The notes: a model not told the origin generated them from the letters alone. A DNA stretch of 64,000 nt from Liolophura sinensis (GCF_032854445.1 NC_088295.1:78270028-78334027), one strand, 5' to 3'. Positions 9,873 through 22,106 are shown, counted from the first letter of the stretch. Numbers and translations are program-made.

Positions 9873-11659
9873 GGACTGTAAGTAAAATCTGACAACTGTA
9901 AAGTATAAACCATGCATAGTTGGTTTTCTGGGCAATATATGATTCTCTGTTTCTCTTTTGCCACATTCTTGTGATGTGATTTATTGTTTTATAAAGAAGT
10001 AGTAATCCTCTAAAACTGCATCTTGATTGATTTTGACTCTTGAAGAAATCACTCTAAACATGCTTTTAATTTTAAAGTTTACATTTATAATGTATGTTTA
10101 GATGTCTTTGACCACATCTGCAGCAATATTTTTGAGTGAGGACAATAATGTTATGCAAGATTTTGCAGTCAAAACTTTTTAAAATTTAGATGAAAAAAAG
10201 TAATTATTTAATAATGGTTATGCAAGTATAGTTTTTAATTTTGTTGTTTTTTTGTTAGAAGGGAGTGCTGATATAACTGAAAAAGTCTTGTTTGTCACAT
10301 TCTATCTTTTTAAGCACAAAGTGCACATTCATTGGGTTTTGGACTGGGACCAAAAGCTTCTGGTTGGCTGAAGTGTTTATTTGTGAAAACTACCAGAATC
10401 TGATGTAATGCCAATCATGTTGAAATCCGTTTGTTCATCCATCTTGAATGCTTTTGTTTTTTTGGTCTTAGAGCCCCTGATGTGGCTGTGGAATTTTGTA
10501 TGAAGTGTTTTATTGATTTAGGTGATATCTATTAGTGGTTCAGACTGTGGCCCAGGATCACGAAGCGATTTTAGAAAAATATTGCTTGACTGCTTAAAAT
10601 TCTGGGTAAGTTATAGATGTACCGGTACATCAGATTTCATCTATAGGTTAGTTCCCAGTCACATCAGCATTTTCAAACCTAAATGTTCGGGAATGTAGGA
10701 GATACAATTGTTTTGTCTGGTAATTTAAAAATATGATGATTCAACAAAAGTTATTAAAAATAAGTGCAGGAAAATTCGTGTAATAGATGAATGTTTGTGT
10801 TTAAGTAAATTATTTGTTAAGTTCTTACACTAGCTTTCGTGGTTTTAGATTTTAATCCGTGGTAGAAGTTAAGCCATGAATGCAGACACGGATACCTGTC
10901 ACTGTTAATGTATTTATTACTGCCTCATATCTGTGGTGTGATAACGGTTTAAAAGTGTTACGTGGGAAGGTTTAAATTTTCAAGTTCATTATTTGTATCA
11001 CAGTCTCATTTGTAGTGTTATGTGTCAAGTGTTAAAGATTAACAGAAATGACTTCTGAGCAGATGATGTTCTCCTGTACATAAATGATTTTGTTTGGGAT
11101 GAAAGTTTTATGTTTTTTTTTAATAATGTTTATTGTGTAATGATCAGCTAGAAAAGCTGAACGGAGCCCCTAGATTCTGTTTAGCTTAGGATTTAAGCAG
11201 TAGAGCGCTTACTACCACCACAGCCCATGAGAACAACAAAATAGGGAAATTTGGAAAATTCTGCCTCCATGGGATCGTACACACATCTGGTGTGAGCAGT
11301 AAGAAGTACACGTGCTAGATGCATGGAGCCAGCTGTCAGTACATGGTGACTATGTCAGGCCAATTTTCTTTTTATTTTTTTCTGATTAATTTGGTTGTGG
11401 TGTTACAAGGCCATGATCAAGAAGTTTTCACGGACTCAGTTATATGTCCTCTATATGGCAAGTTATATGTCCTCTCCCATGTATGACACATGTTCCAGCA
11501 AAGTTCATCCAAGACCTCACAGGAGACTTCCATTTACCGGTTATGGCCACCAAATCCACTGAGAATAACAAAGAAAGCAGGGGAATATAGAAAATACCTT
11601 ATTTCAGAATGGGATTGAACCCATGTCTTGTGTGACCATCATTTATCAGAGATGTGATG

Positions 11660-11975
11660 AAGGTATGCATGTACATGTATGTATTTTGGGGGTTTTACAT
11701 CACACTTAGCAATTTTTCAGTCCCATGATGACAAGGAGTCGTTAGGTGTGTGCATATATAGTCTTCTTGAGGCAGGGTTAGTCCATGCTGCTGTCTCTTG
11801 ATTATCATGCCAGACACCAGAAACCACACCCACCCAGTCACATTTTACCGGGCCAACCGGTCCTGTCTCCTTGCTCTATAACCTTTCTGTGCTAAGGGCC
11901 AAGTGAGGCATGGCAAGTTACCAGACTCGATGGCATACAGTCTAACCATTAGGCCACTGCAGCGGTCTGGTGACT
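11660..11975 (-). mobile_element. Second tRNA-derived SINE family, near full length
   Basis: On the minus strand it begins with a tRNA-like head (GCAGTGGCCTAATGGTTAGA at about 11965-11946, a good box A). It ends with AATTGCTAAGTGTGATGTAA followed by AACCCCCAAAATACATACAT. The head is unlike that of the main SINE, while the tail belongs to the same broad class. A further antisense box-B-like motif (GGGTTCAATCCC) lies nearby at about 11612-11623. Confidence 0.6.
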
Positions 11976-12497
11976 TGTAATGATGACATTTCATCGAGGC
12001 CACAACGTTAATGTCAATATCTGTAACGGCCTGCTACAAGCAGACAATGACTGACATACAGGTAATGTTCAAAAACATGTTAAAAAGCTAAGCAAACAAA
12101 TATTGTGTAATGGAAAATTCTTCAGTACAGCATAAAACCCCATTTCCAACATCTATTAAACATGGCAAACTCTTTCTTGAAGAAGATAAAAGTAGGCTAT
12201 GAGGGATAGAGCCTGGGAATTGTGGAAACACTGTAGCATAGTAAATCTGGGCAGGTGTTTAAGTATGGAATTTGCTGCCTACCTGGTTTTCCCGATTTCT
12301 ATTCTGGAGAAGTGATCGGACAGACACGGGACTACAAGTCTACCTGATAGCGTGCAAATTTTCTTTTGAGGCATGATTTCGCCTTGCATGAACTCTGTGC
12401 TTTGTTCTTACTGGTTTTTGGGTATATTTAGGGATAAGTTATTGAAAGTACTTCATTTGTCAATGCTAAATATATTATTGCACTTTGTAAGAGACCA

Positions 12498-12655
12498 GGG
12501 GGCCTCCGTGGCTCAGTTGGTTAGAGCGCTAGCGCAGTGTAATGACCCAGGAGCCTCTCACCAATGCGGTTGCTGTGAGTTCAAGTCCAGCTCATGCTGG
12601 CTTCCTCTCCGGCCGTTCGTGGGAAGGTCTTGCAGCAACCTGCGGATGGCGGCAG
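12498..12655 (+). mobile_element. SINE head, 3' truncated
   Basis: GGGCCTCCGTGGCTCAGTTG start with box A and box B (GAGTTCAAGTCC), extending to CAACCTGCGGATGG, then diverging. Followed at 12727-12770 by an inverted copy of the first ~25 bp. Confidence 0.8.
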
Positions 12656-12885
12656 TCGTATACATCTACATCTCTCCAACATTACAACCGCTCTTGCAAT
12701 CCACATTCTATACGTGTATGTACTTCCAGGGAGGAAGCTCTAACCAACTGAGCCCCGGAGACTTCCACCAAATAAACCAAAAGAAGGTATCCTCCGATGG
12801 ATGTTCATGATATAACATGACACAGAAAGCACTGTAACTTTCAAAATACTGGTCGTAATGGTGGCTGAAAAGGTTAACAGAGACG

Positions 12886-13075
12886 GTTACTTATTTGATT
12901 GGAATTTCACAAAGTACTCAAGAATATCTCACTTTTACAATAGCGGCCAGCATTAAGATGGGAGGTAAGCCACAATCATTCACAGGTTGATGGCAGATCT
13001 TCTCACATAGGAAACAAGTATGAGCTGGACTTGAACTCACAGCGATCACACTGGTGAGAGGCTCAGAGACTTGAA
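12886..13075 (-). mobile_element. SINE, antisense, in FASTKD 3' flank
   Basis: Antisense tail (TATTTGATTGGAATTTCACA), core (AGTACTCAAGAATATCTCAC) and body up to the box B region (GGACTTGAACTCAC). Confidence 0.75.
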
Positions 13076-13118
13076 GAGGAAGGACTTGTAATGCACAGAA
13101 TACAATAGACAAAATAAA

Positions 13119-13124
13119 TTTATT
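13119..13124 (-). terminator. Candidate polyadenylation signal, FASTKD
   Basis: TTTATT on the plus strand (AATAAA on the coding strand), about 380 bp after the FASTKD stop and before the antisense SINE. Confidence 0.35.
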
Positions 13125-13320
13125 AGTTTATATTTATTTACTTTGTAATTTAAAAATAAGAACATTCATTGTACTAAAAGCAATCTTGGGACTTACTTAT
13201 ATTTACTTTATCACTTCAAATCTTAAATTCCCAGAAAGACCATAAACAAGATCACATCGTTCACAACATTCTATCCATCAAGTGAATAACAGCATTCTCA
13301 GCTTCAGTGCAATGTAACAG

Positions 13321-13560
13321 ATGATGCCATGAGTCTTTCAGGCCTGTCACTACTGGTTTCACTATACGTATCTTTATACATGATGCCACCAGTCTTTCAG
13401 GTCTGTCACTACTGGTTTCACTTTACGTATCTTTATACATGATGCCACCAGTCTTTCAGGTCTGTCACCACAGGTTTCACTTCCATTAACTTTACACAAG
13501 GTCATGAGTCTTCCAGCGATGTCACCACAGGTTTCACTTTGGGAATCTTTACCTTGGGCA
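13321..13560 (-). repeat. ~59-bp tandem repeat copied from the FASTKD stop region, four copies
   Basis: Units begin near 13322, 13381, 13440 and 13501 and share GTCTTTCAGGTCTGTCAC and GGTTTCACTT. The copy at 13501-13560 is the real coding end (..KVKPVVTSLEDS-stop); the three others lie in the 3' UTR. The period is 59-61 bp, so the copies are not in one frame. Confidence 0.85.
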
Positions 13561-13624
13561 ATTTTCTTTTTATGTACTCCTCCCTCTCTACAGATGATAA
13601 CTGTTTTATTTCTTCATATGGGAA
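13502..13624 (-). CDS. FASTKD: FASTKD terminal exon (RAP end), single copy
   Basis: 123 bp in phase 0; acceptor poly-T then GTAG; TGA at 13504-13502. Encodes FPYEEIKQLSSVEREEYIKR and a basic tail rich in Lys and Pro. Completes the RAP domain; not present in copy B. Confidence 0.9.
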   Translation of the reverse strand, partial: FPYEEIKQLSSVEREEYIKRKLPKVKIPKVKPVVTSLEDS

Positions 13625-16600
13625 CTACAAAAAAAAAAAGAAAAAAAAATCATCAGTACAAAAGATTTTAATAATATAACAAAAACACAATGAAGATTAA
13701 AAAAATATTTACACAATTACATATCTGGTGTCAAATAGAAAGGACAATCATTTACAGGTTGTCACATATTTGTCTCACTGTTGCTTAACTCAAGACAACT
13801 TATTTGCAATGTAATGAACTAAGGCCTTGTTCCACATATTGTAAACTGGCTTGTTTCTCTATCTTTAAAATATGTATTAAAATTGATCTGAATAGGGTTT
13901 GACATATTATTGAAGAATATTTCAATACATGACAAAGGTCAGAATCATGGTCGGCAGAACTGGGAAGGTTCCATAGAAAAACAGTATTTTGCACTTGACA
14001 ATGACATTACTTTGGTTTTTACATATGCAGGAAACCAGAGTGCCCAGATAAACCCAAAACCCTTTGATGGACAACAAGTGGTCTCAGCACAGTCGTGAAG
14101 GTGCACGAACTCCCATATGGGCATGGCCAACAGTTGTCACCAAGACCCAACAAACATTGAACACAGCAATCTCGAAATTCCCTCACCAGGGCCAGGTTTG
14201 AACCTGCAGCTCATGAGCCTTGGAATACTAGCATCTCAATCCCTCAGACAGGGACACGTCTACGACCAAGATTTAGCAAGAGACGGACCAGAGAACCAAG
14301 AAGGAATCAACTGCGATGAGTAATCAAATCAGCTTGGCTGGCTTCATGGAACCAGGTCCAGTACAGTCAGAAGGCTTCAATTACAGATGAATGAGCTGGC
14401 CAGGGCCAGTGTTGGCATGGTACACATGTAGTTACAATCAACTTGAGAGACTGCATGGAACCTGGTCCAGTATAGTCAGAAGGCTTCAATTACAGCTGAA
14501 TGAGCTGGCCAGGGCCAGTGTTGGCATGGTACACATGTAGTTACAATCAACTTGAGAGACTGCATGGAACCAGGTCCTGTACAGTCAGAAGGCTTCAATT
14601 ACAGCTGACTGAGCTGGCCAGGGCCAGTGTTGGCATGGTACACATGTAGTTACAATAAATTTGACAGGCTGCATGGAACCTGGTCCTGTACTGCTGGGGA
14701 GACTCAAGGTCTAGCAGAATGAGCTGGTGAGGGCCAGGGACAGACTTCATGGAACCAGGTTCTTCTCCCAGAGACATTACTGGGAATATGGTCTATCAAA
14801 GCCTGCTCTGTCTGTCTCATACTGACCTCAATCACATGATATCCCAGCAGTTTTAGATGTCGTTTCCTCATGGCAAACTCTCCCAACATGTGACCTGTGT
14901 TCACACAGTAGGATTCTGGCATTTGAAGCAATACTGCATACCTGATAAAGAAAAGCAAAGAATTCCTTGGCTCACATATACAAGCAGTAACAGATGTAGA
15001 TTAACACAACATAATATCTATCCCCATTCTATCACCCCTTCTCTATTAAGCTTTCAATCACGCTACTTAAAATAGCAGTTATCTTCATACACTGAATGAA
15101 ATGTACATACTGTATATTAAAACCATCTAGATAAAATCCCATCTATCCTAACTTCACTTGTTCAGAATCTAAATGTGATACGTTAAAACATAAAATGGAT
15201 TTTCTTTTTTTTCGTTTATAGTTAGATGTATTATTATTACAGAAAATCTTTTCAAAAGGCTATGTCCCAATTACACTCATGCACACATGTACAAATGAGA
15301 TGGGAAAGGGGCCATCTGTCACTCACTTGGTTTGTTTCTCTGCATGTGTGTAGGGGGTTCCAGCCAGCAGAGGGGCATAAAGGGGTTGGTAATGATTTAT
15401 TTGTTTTATTGGTGTTTTACGCCGTACTCAAGAATATTTCACATATATGAGGAAGAACAGTTTCATTGTAAATTCACCAAGTTACCTTCGACAAATAAAG
15501 TTAGATTTTTTTTCTTCAAATTAAATGCAGTCCAATGCTTGAATAAAAGTTCTATTTCACACAATTAGATTTTGCTTTTGTTTTCAAATTTTTGATATTT
15601 TACACTCATACGCCAAGACGTTGAAAAAGAGACTTCATGAAGTTGCAATATGTGTTCAGCAGTATGGTGTCATAATACATGTACAATTTACCTTTACATT
15701 CCTAGCTTCAAACGTATACCCTTAGCTTCAAACAAAAGAAGCAGGGTGTCATTTTTCCAAAAGGGGGACTTTTTAGCGCCAATAACAGCTTTAAAGGGCA
15801 TTATTTTCTGCTTGCGTCTACAATAATGATTGTGATTAATAAATATTGTACACATATTTAGCAGTAAAAATAGCAAACTCAACACTCAACTATGCATTTG
15901 TATCCTGTAATCCTTCTATTTTTCAGGACATATTAATCTGAATTAAATAAATCAGAAAATTAAAATTCTTAATTTTTTTAGAAAAGTAAAACCATTTACA
16001 TCTTATCAATTAAATGTACTAACCATGTGGAAAAAAGTATTTATCTCTGTTATAATTACAGTGTGTACTGGTTAAAAGAGCCAAGAAGATGTCCCAAAAA
16101 TAGAAGAATTGCAAAGTGTGAGTTCACAGCATGGGTAAACTGTTTTAGAGGCCTATCCTATATGGACAAACAAAATTATTTAAAACTACTGATCACCACA
16201 GGGGCTTTATTGAGAGCCTCGAAAAAATAACTAATAAAAACAGCTTTACTTCCGATGTTAAATTAGACATTAGTGACAAATGATAGTTGTAGTATGTGAC
16301 TAAATAACATACTTTGGCTTGAAATTGTCAATAAATTATTATGCTCGTTTGCTGTATGTCTGCGTGTATGCACACTCCCTAGGAACTTCAGAATTTGTAG
16401 TAAAAATGAAGGCAACTCTTATTATTCAAGAGACACACTTTAGAATTTTTTTTGCAGACACTTTGCAACAGTGGAAAATATTGACTAAAACATATCAAAC
16501 TCACATTTTTAGATTTATTACTGTTTAATGAAAACACTATGTAATGTTAATAAATATCATGAAAATGTCGGGTATGCTCATTTTTCACTCATTCAAACCC

Positions 16601-19600
16601 ATGATGGATGGTCAAGAATCTCAGCTGTGATCTTTTAACATGGGGTTCAAAATTTCAGGTAAAGGTCAAATGCTGCTGCGCATACGTGCCTTGCTGACCG
16701 AGATTTTAAAAACATGGTAGCATAAGGCGACCTGCTAAATACAAGCCTATTTTTCGACTTCAGTTCAGATTTATAGGAGAATGGTGATGTAAAGGCAAGC
16801 AGCGATTACGGCAAAATGTCTGTAAATATTTTAGCTTTCAGAATTGCTATATGTGTACTCAGGACGAATCTAACACACAGGCATCGGAATAGAATGAGGA
16901 GGTAGCTCTTTGTAAGCATTATATTGCAATCTTGACTGAGGTCTACATGACAGAATGCCGGTGAAAACAGAAATCAGACGGGAAAATGGAAGTATGAACC
17001 ACTGAAGTAAACTTTCCTCTTTCCCAACACTGTGTATTCTAATATTATGTTAGCTGTAAAAAAGCTGAGTTTAAACAACTGAACAAATCAAAAATACTCT
17101 AACTTGCCTAATCTTTATCATTTGTGGTAATCTGCAGTCTGTTCTAGTTCTGATTTTAAACAAACAATGAGCCTAAGAGCATTTAATTACCTGACAGAAG
17201 CAATCTGAGAGACTTGACCTACCGCTTGGAAAAATGAAAGTAATGAAAACAAGGCTGTGATGAATGCATTTCCAGCTGGTTTACCCATTGGTGCAACTGA
17301 GACCGCTGTTGAATGTCGCCGTTCTATTTATATCTATCAAACAACTATGGTGGATGCTTTTGACAGCTAACCGCCAAGCGTGAATTGAATTGATAAGAAA
17401 TTTATGGTGGCCAGAAGAGAGAAAATTAGCCGTGACGGTTTAAAGTAGGTATGGGTGAACTACATCATGTGATGAACTTAAAACACCCACAGTCAGTAAT
17501 CTGAACCGGGGCTTGATTACAGACAGATGTTATAATGGTGGGTTTTCAGTATGGGATAGAGTTGACACCAGGCAGATAGGGTTGCTACAGTCTGGCTGGA
17601 CAGGTGCCACTGGTCATCAGCCTTTCCCTCGAGGGGCAGGGTGGATATTTACGGCCATCAAGGGCGCATGTTAAGAAGGGCGGGGCGCTGAAGATGTGAC
17701 GTAATACATACACAGCATTGAAATATCTAGGTCAACTGTAATATCTAGGTCAACTCTAAAGGTGGCCGAATGATTAGGGTATTCCTCTAGAAGTTGAGAG
17801 ATCAAACCAGGTCAGTTCATACTAAAGACTTTAAAAATGGTATTTGTTGCTGCCAGATTTTCTTCATTTTTGAGGGAGAATTGACTTTAACACCTTTGTC
17901 TTGGTGTTTCTTATGTAACCCGATATCTCCAAACCTTATTTAGTAGCTTGCCAAATTCCTCGAATTCTGCATTTTCTCAGGATTTGACTCAGGATATAAC
18001 GAGATTCACTGCCATTGGGTTACACAACGAACACTGCTACTCTTAAAACAACCTCATTAGACAAGCTCATTTCAGCTGCAAATCTACTTACTTGTGAGGA
18101 TACAGGTGGTTCTTCAAAGAAATGTAGGAATTATTCATGAGTGTCCCATCTGGGTGACAGCATAGAGCGAAATCTACAAAAGAAAACTTCACAGAATCGC
18201 ACCAACAGGCAGACCGGAGACTAAATTCTGACATGCATACAGAAGTATCATGCTTTGCGGGAGTACTTGTGAAATTAGCGACATTTTATTATGATCAAGA
18301 CCAAGATTCATCACCGGAAAATTCACAATGCAAATTATCTGTATCCCACATATGCATGTAACACCTGTACTAAACAATGACCGCATTGATTGATTTTTCC
18401 CACCATAATGCTGGCTTCCGTTGTATAAGTGAAATACTCTTGAGTATGGTGTAAAACACCCATGAAATAAATAAAAAATATCAATGGATTCTCTGATGAT
18501 CAAAGCCTTTGGTTTGTTCAAAAACATGTCACCTAGTATTCAACAATGGGGTGTCAACAGAAATATGAATATCACTTTACATGTAAGTAAATACCTATGC
18601 CATGTTTTTACACCAACTGGCTGAGTAAAAATCTGCATGTAAATTGTGTGTATCCTTGTACTGTTGTGAGTAAATATTCACAATGAGATGAGATGTATGA
18701 GATGAATGAAAACTACATCAATATGGTGCTATGTACATGTATTATAACCAGTTTCACTTGCTGTGAATTGACATGCCAAAAAAATCTCTCTATCAAATTG
18801 ATAAACAATATATAGGAAAAGTTTCTGAAAGCAACATGTAACTTGTAATTTAGAGTTTTGGGAAATAAAATCTCACCAACGAATACTTCAGAATAAGCCC
18901 AAACAACAGCACTTCAAACAAGACTCTGTCTGTAGACTGTGGACTACTTACCAATGAAGTAAGCACTCCTACTGGATAGTCTAGCACGGGTGACCATATC
19001 TGGTCCCACCAGGCTAACCAAGGCTTCGTACATCTGGTTATGCAGCATATGATGCCTCTCATCTTCAATCAAAAGTAAATAATAAATAATAATAAACAAT
19101 CTTCTCTATCAGTATTACCACAGGAACAATCTTCAACAAATATAAACCCTGCTGACTGATTATTTCTTGAAATTTTCTTTTTACATTTCGCTTTTAATCT
19201 TTCATCTTAAAAAAAAATTTTTTTAAATAGCAATTGAAAAATTTCCAACTCTTTTCACAAAGGTTCACATGATTTTTCCATCACCATGGAAAAATCGCAT
19301 CACAACTACATGTATTTTCTATGAGAACTAAAATAATATACTTTATTTCACCTGAAATTTCATCAATGACAAATCTATGACAAATTTACTCATCTTGCGC
19401 GTGCCTGAGACTTCTATTGACCTTAACACAATGTCTTGAGGTGTCTTTACAAGGTGGGCTACTGGAAAAAATGAAGAAATATTCTACCACATTTACCTGC
19501 CTTTAAAAGTGCACTTTTTAAAAGAGAATTTTTGAGATAAATACAGCATATGATAGGGCACTTGTGTGTCTGAGCCTGTCAGTTATTACTCACCCATCCA

Positions 19601-22106
19601 ACAATGAGAAGATGGTGCCTGAACTTTATACAGATTATTAACTCTCTCTTTCGTCTCTAATATAATAGCTGACTGGAGCATCTCCAAACTTTTCTCTGTT
19701 TTGCATTTTAGGACTTCATCATTCATACCTGAAATTGAATTGCGATGTTTGTAGCTTTGCACTGACATGTATTTAAAAATCAATAGAAATGACTTGAAAT
19801 TATAGCTTAAAACAAAAGACAACACTAGACCAAATGTATATACATTGAGACCACTCCCACATAAAGTTAAGGTAAGGAAACTCAAGCACACTGAAAAACA
19901 ACACAGAGCGCCACCATGTTATTAATTTAACTAATCAGGCTTATTTCTCTAACCCAAGAAAGCAGCTGTTTCCGCTGGAGTGATTTGGGCCCTGTTATGT
20001 CTTTTAACCATAGATGTGTGAGGTAAACATTGCAACATCATGTTGCCGGTTTCTCTAACATGGCGTATCCCATTCCAGACTAAAAGTTGACTTGTAGAGA
20101 TATCAAACATTATATAGAATCAACATATATTATTTGTGGTTTTTCCTTCTATAAACCTTAAAATATCTCTACATTCTAAACCTTAAATTGCTTAACACAT
20201 ATTTCTCTATCATTTAAGTTATAAAGTAAGCAATGTTATACACATACTACATGTATCTATTCCAACGCAAGGCAGCTGATAAAAGGAACATGAAACATAA
20301 AACAAAAAACCATTCCTTCCTTATATGAATGTCTAGCAAGTTAACAGCAACAACATTTTAACCTTTTTACGTGGAAGTAAGGCATGAACACCTCACAGTC
20401 GCTGTACATATCAAATTAAATGTATTGTATTAAAAATAAACACAATTTTGCCACATTATAATAGGGTAGGCATTACAACTGGGCTCACAGATGTATATGG
20501 ATCATCGTCAACAAATAATCCAAAATACTAAAGGCAAGTAACAAATTTCTTTGAACCTGGGAAAGATGCAAGAGCTAACCTCAGGAAACAAATACATACT
20601 TTTTTTTTAAAATAACACAGTGAGAATGGCAATCCAAACAACAGGCCTACATGTATACTTACTATGTACCCGGCTGAGAAAAGATGCAGAGAAGACTCTC
20701 TCAGCAAAATTAATAGGGTGTCTTCCAATGAATGAGAATGAACACAGCAACTCGGTAATATGGGGGATAGAAAACTGATTGAACTTCTGCTCAAGATAAT
20801 CTTCAATACACATAAAAAGTTGATAATTTCTCGGGGCATAGCTGAGGTATCCAAACGTTCTGAGAATGGAGTAGGCTTGAAGAGGTTTGTAATCTTTGTA
20901 GTTCTGCTGAAAATGTGCAGCAGCAGTGTCCAAGATACAGGGAGACAGAAAGCGCTGACTTCTGCTGTACTCCATCACCAGAGCCAATAAGTTTGTGTCC
21001 AGTTTCACGTCTTTTGCTGGGATGTAACGCTCCAGCGCTTTCACCAAATTAGCGTCATAAAAGTTAAACTTGACAAAGCCGGCAAGAACATTTGTCAACT
21101 GGGCATCAGTTATCGTGTGAAAATTCATAAAAACCCATTTTCCAAAAGCTGTTAACACAGATCTATTTTCACTTTTCAATCTTACCAAACAAGGCATGAC
21201 GTGGGCTACATCTTCCCCTGTTAACTTCCACCAACACCGTAAAAGATGGCGATCAAGGATTTTAATGAGGTGCTTTTGATTGACTGGCAGGGATCGGTAT
21301 ATACTCGTAATATTATTCTCATTCAGGTCCCCAGTCCGCATACCTACGTGAGCCCAGATTTTCTCTATCAGGTCCTGCTCAGTGCTTCTGTGTCTCAGCA
21401 GGTCATTACTTATCTTACACAAATCATCCAGGTCAAACTTACTTTCTGCCAACCTGTTTTCTATCTCGGTGTTTATTGCAAGAACACACTGTTTACTAAA
21501 GTTATCGGACGAGAGGTAACACTTGACTAGACCGATAAGTGTCTCGTCAGACAAACAGCTGATGTCTCTGATGACAGTGTCATAGAGCTCGTTCATAACT
21601 GCAGTCCTGATGAAGTTGTCAATGTCATCCCCATCCCATGCCACAGAGGTTTCTCGAAGTTGAGAAATCCGTTGCAGGGCAAAGGCCGCTGAGTATCCAG
21701 TAACTTGATCAGACGGAACTTCTAACAACTTAAACACCTGCTTCACAGTCACACAGTTTTGTAAGTTGAGTTTAAAATTCTCATCCTGTTCAGTCAAGCT
21801 TTTCACACTGTCCGCACAAGACAATATCTTGGAAAAAGGTGAGAACGTCTGAGATGCTCTCTTCACAATGATTGGCAGCTCCTGGATTTCCAGTCCATCT
21901 TGTCGTATCAGGGATGAGAGGCTCAGCAGCTTCTTTTCTCCTGTAACCCGTGTTGTAGAGTCGTTCTGCACACTCCTCACGCATCCAGCAGTCAGAAACA
22001 CACCACGCCTATGCTTAGGCAGTGTGCGACAGCAGGCAGCTACACGAGTCAACCATCGTAAGGTCAAAACAGAGTTGTTCACCCCTGAATGAGCCATTAC
22101 ATAAAC
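13502..22106 (-). CDS. FASTKD: FAST kinase domain-containing (FASTKD) mitochondrial protein, copy A, complete
   Basis: Six exons on the minus strand: 22106-20663 (ATG at 22097), 19728-19594, 19062-18952, 18173-18092, 14941-14827, 13624-13502. They join in phase to 2001 nt, 666 residues plus TGA. FASTKD proteins are mitochondrial RNA-binding factors for mRNA processing and stability. The N-terminus is Arg-rich with almost no acidic residues for 40 positions, as expected for a matrix targeting signal. A helical-repeat region follows. FAST_1-like sequence (ILRTFGYL, SFSFIGRHP) ends exon 1, and exons 2-4 carry the FAST_2-like part. Exons 5-6 form the RAP domain (YAVLLQMPESYC...RKRHLKLLGYHVIEFPYEEI). 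Length is near human FASTKD3 (662), but paralogue assignment is not attempted. The 5' UTR is interrupted: the acceptor TCTTCTTTAG lies 9 bp before the ATG. Intron 4 contains the left edge of the 27.6-kb duplication. Confidence 0.9.
14140..14290 (-). mobile_element. tRNA-derived SINE-like fragment
   Basis: On the minus strand it contains GAGCTGCAGGTTCAAACCTG, a good box B, preceded by a degenerate head around 14290-14230. Lies in the last FASTKD intron. Family uncertain. Confidence 0.4.
14342..14760. repeat. 109-bp tandem repeat, about four copies
   Basis: Units begin at 14342, 14451, 14560 and 14669 (exact 109-bp period), each starting CT(G/T)CATGGAACC. A shortened fifth copy starts at 14744. 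Shared core GAGCTGGCCAGGGCCAGTGT. Located in the last FASTKD intron, ending ~65 bp from the RAP exon. Confidence 0.9.
14827..14941 (-). CDS. FASTKD: FASTKD exon 5 (RAP domain, first part), single copy
   Basis: 115 bp; acceptor TTCTTTATCAG, donor GAG|GTCAGT. Encodes YAVLLQMPESYC then GHMLGEFAMRKRHLKLLGYH, the RAP core. It lies left of the duplicated segment, so copy B has no equivalent. Confidence 0.9.
15385..15452 (-). mobile_element. SINE tail, antisense
   Basis: TTTATTGGTGTTTTACGCCG TACTCAAGAATATTTCAC in antisense; only the 3' end of the main SINE. Confidence 0.75.
17759..17815 (+). mobile_element. tRNA-like SINE head fragment
   Basis: GGTGGCCGAATGATTAGGGT resembles a box A; GAGATCAAACCAGG is a weak box B. 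Repeated in copy B at about 45394-45450. Family not recognised. Confidence 0.35.
18092..18173 (-). CDS. FASTKD: FASTKD copy A exon 4
   Basis: 82 bp; acceptor TTTTGTAG, donor CACAA|GTAAGT. Encodes DFALCCHPDGTLMNNSYISL.. to ..LYPH. The IDF..C.. motif is typical just before the RAP domain. Confidence 0.9.
18390..18480 (+). mobile_element. SINE tail (copy A), 5' deleted
   Basis: TTTTTCCCACCATAATGCTG onwards to the tail. Copy B has a longer version (46205-46372) plus about 160 bp more upstream, so copy A carries a deletion here. Confidence 0.75.
18952..19062 (-). CDS. FASTKD: FASTKD copy A exon 3
   Basis: 111 bp; acceptor TTGATTGAAG, donor CATTG|GTAAGT. Encodes DERHHMLHNQMYEALVSLVG.. to ..SAYFI, the end of the FAST_2 region. 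Confidence 0.88.
19594..19728 (-). CDS. FASTKD: FASTKD copy A exon 2
   Basis: 135 bp; acceptor CAATTTCAG, donor GGATGG|GTGAGT. Encodes SMNDEVLKCKTEKSLEML.. to ..HCWM, residues 479-523, in frame with both neighbours. FAST_2-like, weakly conserved. Confidence 0.82.
20663..22106 (-). CDS. FASTKD: FASTKD copy A exon 1 (first coding)
   Basis: Starts after the acceptor CTTCTTTAG with GTTTATGTA before the ATG at 22097. Encodes residues 1-478 and ends GTACATA|GTAAGT in phase 1. The long open frame continuing into the intron is read-through. Confidence 0.93.

Larger units (their letters stand above)
9371..12490. other. Intergenic/3' UTR stretch without a supported gene
   Basis: AT-rich DNA between the convergent lifeguard and FASTKD genes. 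Holds an (AAT)n microsatellite at about 9452-9471 and SINE pieces listed separately. I see no exon-like open frames with splice sites on either strand. Confidence 0.6.
14942..18091. other. FASTKD intron 4
   Basis: About 3.15 kb, AT-rich, no supported exon. Holds an antisense SINE tail (15385-15452), the duplication left edge (15758) and a tRNA-like fragment (17759-17815). Confidence 0.75.

Noticed and set aside
10520-10620. Short conserved-looking stretch CCCAGGATCACGAAGCGATT
   Set aside because: Reminds me of a common mollusc repeat, but too short and isolated here to support a feature.
14117-14323. Plus-strand 68-codon open frame
   Set aside because: Overlaps an antisense tRNA-derived repeat in a FASTKD intron; no exon signals.
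16319-16528. 69-codon frame conserved exactly in copy B (43942-44151)
   Set aside because: Conservation is explained by the recent duplication; it lies in an intron, without splice or start context.
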